Assembly: GCF_015058545.1 (NCBI RefSeq)
Contig: NZ_SVCB01000079.1
Coordinates: forward strand, 1-13,196
Source of the DNA: Veillonella sp.
GTDB lineage: Bacteria > Bacillota > Negativicutes > Veillonellales > Veillonellaceae
Direction: 5' to 3'
Length of the DNA: 13,196 bases
Shown: positions 6,022-13,196 of the stretch, piece after piece
How positions within the stretch are numbered: the first letter of the stretch is position 1
Layout: each line of letters begins with the position of its first letter
Notes under the pieces: generated by a model
What the model saw: only the letters and a program-made list of their open reading frames with translations
What the model was told of the DNA's origin: nothing
Databases searched by the model: none
Made by a program: the position numbers and the translations under genes

Positions 6022-7876
6022 CGCGTCCACCCTCCTGATAATCTACAATTGCCGTATTAAGTTCCGGACACACATTACAGCCGTTACATGGTAAACGGCG
6101 GCAGTCACGGGTCAAGGTTGCCTCAACGGCACGGTCCCATTCCTGTTTTAAGTATTTCTTAGAAACAGTATCATCTAGATGATCCCATGGCAACGGTTCA
6201 TCAAAATCGCGGTCGCGACGGGCATAGTAATCAGGATCGATGCCTGTATTTTTGAACGCCTGCATCCATTTATCGATGGAGAAGAATTCAGTCCACCCGT
6301 CAAACTTACAGCCTAATTTCCACGCTTCAATCAATGTTTTCGCCAAACGACGATCGCCGCGGGCAAACACCGCTTCCATATAACCGGTAGCCCCATCATG
6401 GTAATGATAGGAAATATTACGGTTATTGATGAGCGTTTTTAAATATTGCTGTTTACGATGAATTTCTTCCACCGACTGCTGGCCGTACCACTGGTATGGG
6501 GAATGACTCTTCGGCACGAAGAAGGATACGCTGACCGTTACCTTGCCATTTCGTTTGCCCGTGATTTCACGATGTAAATCAAGTACTTTATAGGCCAAAT
6601 CGGCAATACCTGCCACGTCCTCATCTGTTTCGGTCGGCAAGCCCATCATGAAGTACAATTTAACCGTATTCCAGCCCGACTTAAAGGCATTCGTACAAGC
6701 AGCGACTAAGTCTTCTTCGCTAACCCCTTTATTGATTACGTCACGCATGCGCTGTGAGCCTGCTTCCGGCGCAAACGTCAAACCACTCTTACGAACCTGC
6801 TGCACTTTTTTGGCAATATCAATAGAAAACGCATCAATACGCAAGGACGGCAAGCTTACGTTGACCTGTTTATCCTTAAATTCTTCCATGAGCATGTCCA
6901 CCAGTTCCGGCAAGCGGGAGTAGTCGGCGGAGCTCAAAGACATAAGGGAAATTTCGTTATAACCCGTATTGGCAATGATTTCTTTCGCCAATTGAACCAG
7001 TTTTTCCGGTGAGCGTTCACGCACCGGACGATACAACATACCGGCCTGACAGAAACGACAACCACGAGTACATCCGCGGAACAATTCCAATACGGCCCGG
7101 TCATGAACGACATCAATATACGGTACCACCGGTTTAGTTGGATAGAAACAGTTGTCCATGTCTTCGATGATACGTTTCTGTACTACTGCCGGGGCCTCTT
7201 CGGCCAGCACTTTCATGCCTTTGAAGTCCCCTTTTTCGGTATACTGCGGTTCATATAAAGACGGAACATAGTTGCCCGGAATCTGCGCCATTTTGCGCAA
7301 GAGCCCTTCTTTGCCGCCCGGGAAGCCGGCCGCTTTTTCTTGACGATAAAGTTCTACCATCTCAACGATGTGCTCTTCCGATTCGCCAAGATTTACAATA
7401 TCTACGAAATCGGCAATCGGTTCCACATTATATGCGCAAGGACCACCGGCCGTAATGAGTGGGAAGGACAAGTCACGGTCTTTACTGTAAAACGGAATAC
7501 CGCCCATGTCCAACATGTTTAAAATGTTGGTATAACTCATTTCATATTGTAAGGTAAACGCCAAGAAATCAAAATCCTTAACCGGTGTCTTCGTTTCCAA
7601 AGAATACAACGGAATGTTGCGTTTCCGCATTTCTTCTTCCATATCATGCCACGGCGCGCATACGCGTTCTGCCGCCACATAAGGTAATTCATTGAGCAAG
7701 GAATATAAAATCTTAATACCTAAGTGACTCATGGCCACTTCGTATACGTCAGGAAAACCAAAACACATGGTAACATCCATATCTTTGTGATCTTTCACAA
7801 CGCTATTCCATTCGCCGCCTGTATATCGCGCGGGCTTTTGTACATGCTGCAACCAGCTCGCATCTAATTGAACCAT
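5993..7876 (-). CDS. TIGR03960 family B12-binding-domain radical SAM protein
   Basis: A 627-residue iron-sulfur protein of unknown reaction. The N-terminal part (about residues 35-180) resembles the cobalamin-binding-type Rossmann domain of methylthiotransferase-like radical SAM enzymes; the classical B12 DxHxxG motif is not evident. The radical SAM core starts near residue 255, with CX3CX2C at C269, C273 and C276 in LFRGCTRGCRFCQAG. A C-terminal cysteine group (C592, C597, C600, C603) could bind a second cluster. The ATG at 7876 has GGAGG about 4 nt upstream. It is the first gene of a compact set with the DUF2344 partner and rng. That linkage is conserved and hints at an RNA- or ribosome-related role, but this is inference only. 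Confidence 0.88.
   Translation of the reverse strand: MVQLDASWLQHVQKPARYTGGEWNSVVKDHKDMDVTMCFGFPDVYEVAMSHLGIKILYSLLNELPYVAAERVCAPWHDMEEEMRKRNIPLYSLETKTPVKDFDFLAFTLQYEMSYTNILNMLDMGGIPFYSKDRDLSFPLITAGGPCAYNVEPIADFVDIVNLGESEEHIVEMVELYRQEKAAGFPGGKEGLLRKMAQIPGNYVPSLYEPQYTEKGDFKGMKVLAEEAPAVVQKRIIEDMDNCFYPTKPVVPYIDVVHDRAVLELFRGCTRGCRFCQAGMLYRPVRERSPEKLVQLAKEIIANTGYNEISLMSLSSADYSRLPELVDMLMEEFKDKQVNVSLPSLRIDAFSIDIAKKVQQVRKSGLTFAPEAGSQRMRDVINKGVSEEDLVAACTNAFKSGWNTVKLYFMMGLPTETDEDVAGIADLAYKVLDLHREITGKRNGKVTVSVSFFVPKSHSPYQWYGQQSVEEIHRKQQYLKTLINNRNISYHYHDGATGYMEAVFARGDRRLAKTLIEAWKLGCKFDGWTEFFSIDKWMQAFKNTGIDPDYYARRDRDFDEPLPWDHLDDTVSKKYLKQEWDRAVEATLTRDCRRLPCNGCNVCPELNTAIVDYQEGGRVEKVTFGLK
6031..6036 (-). promoter_or_regulatory. 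Ribosome-binding site that decides the DUF2344 start
   Basis: A perfect AGGAGG on the minus strand inside the 3' end of the upstream radical SAM gene. It directly touches a GTG at 6030 and is 9 nt before a TTG at 6021. The spacing supports the TTG. Confidence 0.6.
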
Positions 7877-7905
7877 AGGACCTCCGATTCAAAATCTATC
7901 ATAAT

Positions 7906-7925
7906 GGCAACTTTCTGAAGTTGCC
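7906..7925. other. 8-bp perfect hairpin between rodA and the radical SAM gene
   Basis: GGCAACTT (7906-7913) pairs with AAGTTGCC (7918-7925) around a 4-nt loop. It lies in the 150-bp AT-rich gap after rodA, about 30 nt before the start of the next gene. On the minus strand it is followed by ATTATG rather than a T-run, so it is a poor terminator for rodA. TTTT follows on the plus strand, where no gene needs ending. It may be a 5'-leader hairpin or transcript-end stabiliser. No convincing promoter was found in the gap. Confidence 0.4.
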
Positions 7926-8026
7926 TTTTACTTTCATTAAAACATTTTAAAACTTCTGCTGTGACTATTTTTATAGCCTCTGCTATTAACTTATAGGGCG
8001 TAATTTTAATCAATCTAAAAATAAAT

Positions 8027-9130
8027 TTAGAACATTAACTTCTTGCGATGCATTGCAATATTAAGCAATAAACCGACACTAATCATATTCGTGGTCAACG
8101 CGCTGACACCGTAACTGATAAACGGCAACGGAATCCCCGTAACCGGCATAATACCGGTCGTCATACCTACGTTAACGAGCACTTCGAATACCAACATGGA
8201 GCCGATGCCGGTAGCTAAGAGTGTACCGAAAGTATCATTGGCACTGCGGGCAATCATAATACTGCGATAAATTAAAAGGAACAATAACAATAACACGATT
8301 ACACAGCCTACAAAGCCTAATTCTTCCCCGATAACGGAGAAAATAAAGTCTGTATGATTTTCCGGCAAGAAGTTTAACTGACTTTGCGTACCTTCAAAAA
8401 GGCCCTTACCTAGAATCATACCGGAACCGATGGCGATTTTCGACTGAATAATGTGATACCCGGCCCCAAAGGGGTCAATATTCGGGTTTAAAAATACTAA
8501 AATACGTTGTTTCTGGTATTCTTGCAAAACGAACCAACCTAACGGTGCCAAAACAACGGCAACGCCTACGATAATTTGTACCAAGCGCATCCGAATGCCT
8601 GCTACGAAGAGCATGCCGCACAAGATGGCCAAATATACCAAAGATGTACCAAGGTCAGGCTGTTTAAATACCAATAAGGTCGGAATCCCTACATATAATA
8701 CTATCGGCACCAGCGATCGAAAGCTGTTCAGTTTATTCACTCGATTTTCCATCATTTGCGCCATACTGATAATCATGAGTAATTTCGTGAATTCCGACGG
8801 CTGGATGGTGATTGGCCCGATTTGGATCCAACGCTGCGCACCTAAAGCGGATGTACCGATAAGCATAACCGCTACCAACAGTAATATGGTAATAAAATAC
8901 AGTGGCCGTCCCCACGAACGAAGGCGACGATAATCAAACCATTGCATCATAACAATAACTACTGTGTTAATTACAAAAAACATAAGTTGTTTACTCACTA
9001 AATCGTTTATGTCGAGACCATCACGATTTACATGAGTGGCACTGCCAATGATGACAACACCTACGCTAATGAGCAGGAGCGTACAAACTACGACGGTCCA
9101 GTCCCATTCGCGCCAGATTCTATGCCACAT
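8027..9130 (-). CDS. rodA: Rod-shape-determining peptidoglycan glycosyltransferase RodA
   Basis: RodA is a SEDS-family membrane enzyme that polymerises lipid II into glycan strands, working with the PBP2 transpeptidase in the elongation complex. The 367-residue product is hydrophobic throughout with about ten membrane segments. Family motifs are QPSEFTKL (110-117), QPDLGTS (157-163), and ENHTDFIFSVIGEE with D261 at the position of the proposed catalytic Asp (E. coli D262). PFISYGVSALTTNM near the C-terminus is also a SEDS signature. The ATG at 9130 has AGGAGG 5 nt upstream. It follows minD by only 22 bp, so the two are almost certainly cotranscribed. Its partner mrdA lies just beyond minD. 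Confidence 0.96.
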   Translation of the reverse strand: MWHRIWREWDWTVVVCTLLLISVGVVIIGSATHVNRDGLDINDLVSKQLMFFVINTVVIVMMQWFDYRRLRSWGRPLYFITILLLVAVMLIGTSALGAQRWIQIGPITIQPSEFTKLLMIISMAQMMENRVNKLNSFRSLVPIVLYVGIPTLLVFKQPDLGTSLVYLAILCGMLFVAGIRMRLVQIIVGVAVVLAPLGWFVLQEYQKQRILVFLNPNIDPFGAGYHIIQSKIAIGSGMILGKGLFEGTQSQLNFLPENHTDFIFSVIGEELGFVGCVIVLLLLFLLIYRSIMIARSANDTFGTLLATGIGSMLVFEVLVNVGMTTGIMPVTGIPLPFISYGVSALTTNMISVGLLLNIAMHRKKLMF

Positions 9131-9152
9131 ATATACCTCCTAGCGCATACGG

Positions 9153-10706
9153 CTACGACCATAGGCTTGAAATTTTCTTTTTAAAAACTTCAAACAAGCT
9201 CATTTTCTTAGGCTGTGCCGGTTCTTCTTTCTCTTCTGCCGATTCATCTGTTACTGCTTTAATTTCAGCAGCCGTTTCCTCAGCAACTTCTTTCGCTTTA
9301 TCTACTACTTCTTCGGTTTTATCTTCTACAGTTGCTACTACTTCTTCAACTTTATCTGTTACAGCTTCTACTAAGTCCTCTGCTTTTTCTGCCACCGCTT
9401 CAACTTTGTCTGAGGCGGCATCTGCCACTGCTTCAGCTTTGTCTGAGACGGCATCTGCCACTGCTTCAGCTTTGTCTGAGGCGGCATCTGCCATTGCTTC
9501 AGCTTTGTCGCTTACAGAATCAACTATATCTTCCGCTTTAGCCGCTGCCGTTTCAGCCGTAGATTTGGCTGCTTCAACAGCTACTTTCGCCGAAGATGCC
9601 ACCGGTGCGGTCATCTCGGTTTTAACCGCCTCAACCATGGATTTGGCTTCAACCGCACTATCCTCGGAGGCTTCATCTGCCACATCGCTGACAGCCGGAA
9701 CGGCACCGACTTTAGCACCATTGCTAACCAATTCATTTTGCGTAGCCACATCACTATGAGCGGACACAGAATCCTGACTTACTTCACCGGTCTCAACTTC
9801 GACGCGTTCGCCTTCAACAATTCTATCTACCATAGGCTCAGCGGTAGCTGCTTCGGCTACTACCGGAGTCTCTGCCGCTTCGCCTTCAGTGTTAGCAGTT
9901 GGCGTTGTTTCTTTTGCGGCTGCTTTCGAGGTTTCTGTTGCTGTTTCCTCAGCCGACTGTAATTGATACCAGCGGTCCAACAATTTTTCTTCCGGCCAAA
10001 CTTCAGATGTTTCAATATATTCAAGGAGCGGTACCATCATGGTATCCACCGCTTCATCGCTAAATTCATGTAATGTGCCATCCTGTGCCCAGCCCATAAG
10101 TTTAGTGCTGTGTGGCAAGATTGTTGCCAATTGTTCTACCTGCAACGTCGCCAAGGCTTCTTCAACCGCTACAGCTACTTCACTGCGCCCTACGTTATTT
10201 AAGATTAACGCATAGTTGAACTGACGCTCTTCATGACAAAGCTGCATAACACGCTGCACCGCACGAAGCGATACCCACATAGGTTCTGCTACGAGTAATA
10301 ATTGATCGGCTGCTTTGAAAACAGCTTCATTGCCGCGACCGATACCGGCCGGTGCATCAATAATGACAAAGTCATAACTTTCCGCTAATTTTTTTATGAG
10401 TTTTGCATAGCCTTTGCGACCTACATCTTCCCAGCGGCGAGTCTGAGTTGCCGGTAAAAAGTCAAAATCGTCCGTTAATGGTATGATGGCACTGTCTTGA
10501 TTGCAGTTATCTTTCCAAATATCTACAGCATCAAAAAAGATATCATTTTCTTTGCCGATGACTAAATCCAAATCACGCATCCCAAAATCAGCATCGGTAA
10601 TTAATACGCGATGACCTCGACGATTTAAAGCAGCACCAATATATGCTGTCATTGTAGTTTTACCAACGCCGCCCTTACCGGACATAATAGCAATAACCTT
10701 TCCCAT
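9153..10706 (-). CDS. minD: MinD-type ATPase with long hendecad-repeat C-terminal extension
   Basis: MinD is a ParA/MinD-family ATPase that dimerises on the membrane with ATP and normally positions the division site with MinC and MinE. Residues 1 to about 235 are a recognisable MinD domain: deviant Walker A at 9-17 with signature K11 and K16, DAD at 38-40, FGMRDLDLVIG, LPATQTR at 85-91, and IIDAPAGI at 115-122. At residues about 142-154, where E. coli MinD has PEVSSVRDSDR, this protein has PMWVSLRAVQR, so both Asp residues are missing. Residues about 251-377 are low-complexity Ala/Glu/Thr/Val. Residues about 378-487 consist of 11-residue repeats of the DKAEAVADAAS type. The last 16 residues (MSLFEVFKKKISSLWS) form an amphipathic helix like the MinD membrane-targeting sequence. 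The total of 517 residues is about twice normal. ATG at 10706 has AAAGGAG 5-6 nt upstream. No minC or minE is adjacent. Confidence 0.9.
   Translation of the reverse strand: MGKVIAIMSGKGGVGKTTMTAYIGAALNRRGHRVLITDADFGMRDLDLVIGKENDIFFDAVDIWKDNCNQDSAIIPLTDDFDFLPATQTRRWEDVGRKGYAKLIKKLAESYDFVIIDAPAGIGRGNEAVFKAADQLLLVAEPMWVSLRAVQRVMQLCHEERQFNYALILNNVGRSEVAVAVEEALATLQVEQLATILPHSTKLMGWAQDGTLHEFSDEAVDTMMVPLLEYIETSEVWPEEKLLDRWYQLQSAEETATETSKAAAKETTPTANTEGEAAETPVVAEAATAEPMVDRIVEGERVEVETGEVSQDSVSAHSDVATQNELVSNGAKVGAVPAVSDVADEASEDSAVEAKSMVEAVKTEMTAPVASSAKVAVEAAKSTAETAAAKAEDIVDSVSDKAEAMADAASDKAEAVADAVSDKAEAVADAASDKVEAVAEKAEDLVEAVTDKVEEVVATVEDKTEEVVDKAKEVAEETAAEIKAVTDESAEEKEEPAQPKKMSLFEVFKKKISSLWS
9409..9507 (-). 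repeat. Three near-identical tandem 33-bp repeats inside minD
   Basis: Units at 9409-9441, 9442-9474 and 9475-9507 differ from the first by a single base each. Each encodes one 11-residue unit (DKAEAVADAVS or close variants). Degenerate units continue on both sides at the protein level, covering about ten hendecads. The 33-base length keeps the reading frame, so copy-number change would lengthen or shorten the tail without breaking the gene. Confidence 0.92.
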
Positions 10707-10879
10707 GGCAACTCCTTTCCTTTCTCACTACCATAACCCACTACACAATCAATCTCAAACATACCTATAGCAGTAAAAAATTGCCAAAATAACACATAAC
10801 AAATACTAAAAATATAAACACTAAACAAGTAGTAAAATTATTAACATTTAACAGTTAAATTTGAATCCTAAACAATGTA
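10707..10879. other. AT-rich spacer between mrdA and minD
   Basis: A 173-bp gap with no open frame resembling MinC. It contains a 15-nt dyad, ATTTAAC (10846-10852) and GTTAAAT (10854-10860) around one central base, about 20 bp after the mrdA stop, and a weak promoter candidate nearer minD. It is the longest gap within the shape/division block. Confidence 0.5.
10758..10787 (-). promoter_or_regulatory. Weak candidate promoter for minD-rodA
   Basis: On the minus strand TTGGCA (10787-10782, 5 of 6 matches to the -35 box) is followed after 18 nt by TATGTT (10763-10758, 4 of 6 matches to the -10 box). A start near 10751 would leave a leader of about 45 nt. In such AT-rich sequence chance matches are common. 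Confidence 0.35.
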
Positions 10880-12871
10880 TTAACGTTGTTGCGGTCCTGT
10901 TACCGCTGTATTCGCTGAATTATCACCGGATGCATCAGTTGAACCGCTGGCTGTATTGCCGGTATTAGTTGAAGTAGTTCCCAACGAATTATTATTCGTT
11001 ACACTATTGGTGTTGCCACCGGTTGTCGAACCATTCGCATTAGTGCCGTTTTTATTGTCAGTACCGGCGCCGTTAATATGGAAATATTCAGCTAATACGT
11101 CTCTAACGATTGGACCGGCCGAACCGGCACCAAAACTACCTTGTTCTACCAAGGCTACTACAACAATACGCGGTTTATCATACGGTGCATAGGCTACGAA
11201 CCAACCATGGTCGCGGCCGGTGGAGTTTTCCGCCGTACCGGTTTTACCGGCGATTTCAATAGGCCACCCTTTAAAGAGGGCCCCGGCTGTACCACCTTCG
11301 GCTGTTACGTCGCGCAATGCATTACGGATTAAATCCATAACTGTTTTTGAAACCTGTAATACGCCCATTTTTTTAGGCCCGAAAATTTCTGCCGGTGTAC
11401 CGTCGCTATTATCGATACGACTGACTACATACGGTTGGTACCGAATACCGCCGTTAGCTACTTCCGACATCATCATGGCCATCTGAATCGGCGTTACCAA
11501 GGTAAAGGATTGACCGATAGCCGCATCAAAGGTTTCCCCTAAATACCAGTCTTGATCAAATACTTTACGCTTGTATTCCGGACTTGCCAAGTTACCGCTG
11601 GATTCACCGTACAACTTAATGCCCGTTTTTTCACCCAATCCGAACAACTTCGCAAAACGGTCCAGTTCTTCAATACCTACACGATTACCCATTTCATAGA
11701 AATATACGTTATCCGATTTGGCCAAAGCTGTATTAAAATCAAGCCAGCCCAAAGCTTCACCTTCGGCATTTCGCTTATCGATTAACCAGTGACGACCACT
11801 ATCGAATATCATCTCGTTAGGCGTTACTTTTTTAAGTTCCAACGCAGCTGCACCGGTTATGATTTTAAACGGTGACCCCGGCGGATATTCACCGGAAATA
11901 ACCTTATTATCAAACGGATGATTCGGATCATTATTGAGTTGATTCCATTGCGCCGATGTAATGCCGCGGGCAAACCAGTTCGGATTGAAACCCGGTGCAC
12001 TTACCATAGCGAGAATGGCTCCCGTATTCGGATCCATGGCCACAACCGCCGCACCTTGAGCCGGTATACCCTGTGAACGAAGCGATGTCAATTGATCGGC
12101 CACCGCTTTTTCTGCCGCTTTTTGTAACGGTAAATCAATGGTCAAATGAATGTCCCGGCCCGGAATAGTATCCTTACGGCCCACTTCCGCTACGGATCGA
12201 CCGGTAGCGTCTACTTCTACCTGCTTACCGCCGTCGATACCGCGCAATACATCATCATACATTTTTTCAAGACCGGAACGCCCCAAAATAGTGCCCGGTC
12301 CTACCGGTGTTTCCGGGTTTTCCGCTTTAAGCTCATTCAATTCATCTTCGCTCACTTCACCTACATAACCAAAGAGCTGGGATGCCAAAGAATCATAGGG
12401 ATAGTATCTCAATGGCTCTACATCAATAGTTACGCCAGGCAATTCATGGCGATGTTCTTCAATCATGGTTACGCGGTCCATCGTAATATCCGTGGCCAAG
12501 CGAATCGGCTCGTAGCCGCCCTTATGGGCTGCAATTTTACTTTGAATCACGTCCGGCTTAATGTTAAGCATCGTAGCCAAACGATTAAGTTCGTCCGGAT
12601 CGATATCTTGACCGGTCGGTACAATGGATACCGTATAAGCCGGCCTTGAACCGGCTACAATCTGACCGTTACGATCATACATGACCCCGCGCGCCGCTGT
12701 TACCGACACCATGCGCAGGCGATTGCCTTCCGCCTTGGTATGGTAATATTCACCATCCATAATCTGCAAATAAAATAAGCGAATAATAAGAATAATGAAT
12801 ATAGCGCTCACTATATACATTAAGGCATCAAAACGGCCTTTTTTATTCTTTTTATATAATGCTTCAAGCAC
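10880..12871 (-). CDS. mrdA: Penicillin-binding protein 2 (elongation transpeptidase)
   Basis: PBP2 is the class B transpeptidase that crosslinks peptidoglycan made by RodA during lateral growth. The 663-residue product has one N-terminal membrane segment (about 16-36), then a pedestal domain (RGVMYDRNGQIVA at 61-73), then the transpeptidase domain. Catalytic motifs are SPFK with nucleophile S333 and K336, SDN at 386-388, and KTGT at 543-546. The start is GTG at 12871, with AGGAGG 7 nt upstream. It follows mreD by 20 bp. After about residue 600 comes an unusual Asn/Thr/Ser/Gly-rich tail of about 60 residues, which would face the periplasm and is probably disordered. The family member PBP3/FtsI is less likely given the neighbours mreD and rodA. 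Confidence 0.95.
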   Translation of the reverse strand: MLEALYKKNKKGRFDALMYIVSAIFIILIIRLFYLQIMDGEYYHTKAEGNRLRMVSVTAARGVMYDRNGQIVAGSRPAYTVSIVPTGQDIDPDELNRLATMLNIKPDVIQSKIAAHKGGYEPIRLATDITMDRVTMIEEHRHELPGVTIDVEPLRYYPYDSLASQLFGYVGEVSEDELNELKAENPETPVGPGTILGRSGLEKMYDDVLRGIDGGKQVEVDATGRSVAEVGRKDTIPGRDIHLTIDLPLQKAAEKAVADQLTSLRSQGIPAQGAAVVAMDPNTGAILAMVSAPGFNPNWFARGITSAQWNQLNNDPNHPFDNKVISGEYPPGSPFKIITGAAALELKKVTPNEMIFDSGRHWLIDKRNAEGEALGWLDFNTALAKSDNVYFYEMGNRVGIEELDRFAKLFGLGEKTGIKLYGESSGNLASPEYKRKVFDQDWYLGETFDAAIGQSFTLVTPIQMAMMMSEVANGGIRYQPYVVSRIDNSDGTPAEIFGPKKMGVLQVSKTVMDLIRNALRDVTAEGGTAGALFKGWPIEIAGKTGTAENSTGRDHGWFVAYAPYDKPRIVVVALVEQGSFGAGSAGPIVRDVLAEYFHINGAGTDNKNGTNANGSTTGGNTNSVTNNNSLGTTSTNTGNTASGSTDASGDNSANTAVTGPQQR

Positions 12872-12891
12872 GCCGATGCCTCCTTAATTGA

Positions 12892-13196
12892 CTACCAAAT
12901 ATATTCGTCTTTCTCCTCCATATTCCATAAAATTTCATGGATCATGATGCCTAAGAGGCCGTTGAGCCACCAAACAGGCCAAATATGATGCCATAAATAC
13001 GAACCTACGAGGATATCTTCACGTCCCAGCCAGAGCATGGCAATGCGGAAAATAATATCCGCCAATGTACCTACGGAAACCCAGGCAAAGGTAATATACC
13101 ACTGCTCTTCATATACGCTGAATGACCAAATACTCACAATATACGCAACGGCGATATACGGGAATAAATGAAGTCCAAAAGAATTCGAAATCAAAA
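12892..13196 (-). CDS. mreD: Rod-shape-determining protein MreD (C-terminal part, cut by window edge)
   Basis: About 100 codons are visible; the 5' end lies beyond the window, so the frame is open to the edge and the TTG at 13194 is not taken as a start. The visible part is strongly hydrophobic, with about three membrane segments. It ends with SYLWHHIWPVWWLNGLL and a helix before the acidic tail EEKDEYIW, resembling the pattern of the last MreD helices. MreD proteins are about 160-170 residues, so roughly two thirds is present. Position directly upstream of mrdA supports the call, since mreC-mreD-mrdA is a classic order. Sequence conservation in this family is low, so the name rests largely on context. 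Confidence 0.75.
   Translation of the reverse strand, partial: LISNSFGLHLFPYIAVAYIVSIWSFSVYEEQWYITFAWVSVGTLADIIFRIAMLWLGREDILVGSYLWHHIWPVWWLNGLLGIMIHEILWNMEEKDEYIW

Noticed and set aside
7906..7929. Plus-strand intrinsic terminator (hairpin followed by TTTT)
   Set aside because: No plus-strand gene precedes it; all genes here run on the minus strand, and the T-run is short.
9131..9152. Small minE between minD and rodA
   Set aside because: Only 22 bases separate the genes, mostly the rodA ribosome-binding site.
9406..9759. Plus-strand open frame of 117 codons, Ser/Ala-rich, opposite minD
   Set aside because: It is the antisense reading of the repeat-rich minD tail; the low-complexity composition keeps the frame open. 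No ribosome-binding site or family resemblance.
10707..10879. Possible minC remnant between mrdA and minD
   Set aside because: The stretch is very AT-rich with no frame or motif resembling MinC, so no pseudogene is claimed.

Overview
The window reads as a chromosomal housekeeping segment of an anaerobic bacterium of the class Negativicutes (diderm Firmicutes; Veillonella, Dialister, Megasphaera or Negativicoccus type). The reasons are a clostridial-type gene order (mreD, mrdA, minD, rodA, two radical-SAM-linked genes, rng, rplU, prp, rpmA), an [FeFe]-hydrogenase maturase gene, an L27 with a Prp-cleaved N-terminal extension, and moderate GC. The genus cannot be settled by eye. All twelve protein genes lie on the minus strand, so transcription runs from high to low coordinates. 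No mobile element, CRISPR array, tRNA or rRNA gene was seen.

Region 1 (about 13196 to 8027) is a cell-shape and division block: the 3' part of mreD (cut by the window edge), mrdA (PBP2 transpeptidase), minD and rodA (SEDS glycosyltransferase). PBP2 and RodA form the elongation peptidoglycan synthase, and MreD belongs to the same complex. The unusual gene is minD. It is 517 residues long instead of about 265. The extra length is an Ala/Glu/Lys/Val-rich tail with 11-residue repeats, and it ends in an amphipathic helix that looks like the normal MinD membrane anchor. minC and minE, which often flank minD in this gene order, are both absent, and two Asp residues linked to MinC/MinE binding in E. 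coli MinD are replaced.

Region 2 (7876 to 3874) holds a B12-binding-domain radical SAM protein (TIGR03960 type), its usual partner of the TIGR03936/DUF2344 family, and ribonuclease G. These are tightly packed or overlapping and end in a strong intrinsic terminator. Region 3 (3722 to 3153) is mntP, a manganese exporter, whose predicted promoter overlaps that terminator.

Region 4 (about 3057 to 1925) is the ribosomal-protein operon rplU-prp-rpmA. It has a good promoter, a structured leader of about 120 nt that is a candidate L21 autoregulatory leader, and a clear terminator. Prp is the protease that removes the N-terminal extension of L27, so enzyme and substrate are encoded side by side. Region 5 (about 1784 to 1) is hydG, with its own predicted promoter and a leader of about 150 nt; a hairpin sits at the left window edge.

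The most novel candidate is the long-tailed MinD lacking adjacent MinC and MinE. The remainder is mostly well-conserved core biology with several start-codon corrections (rpmA, rplU, the DUF2344 gene) and a compact promoter-terminator overlap.
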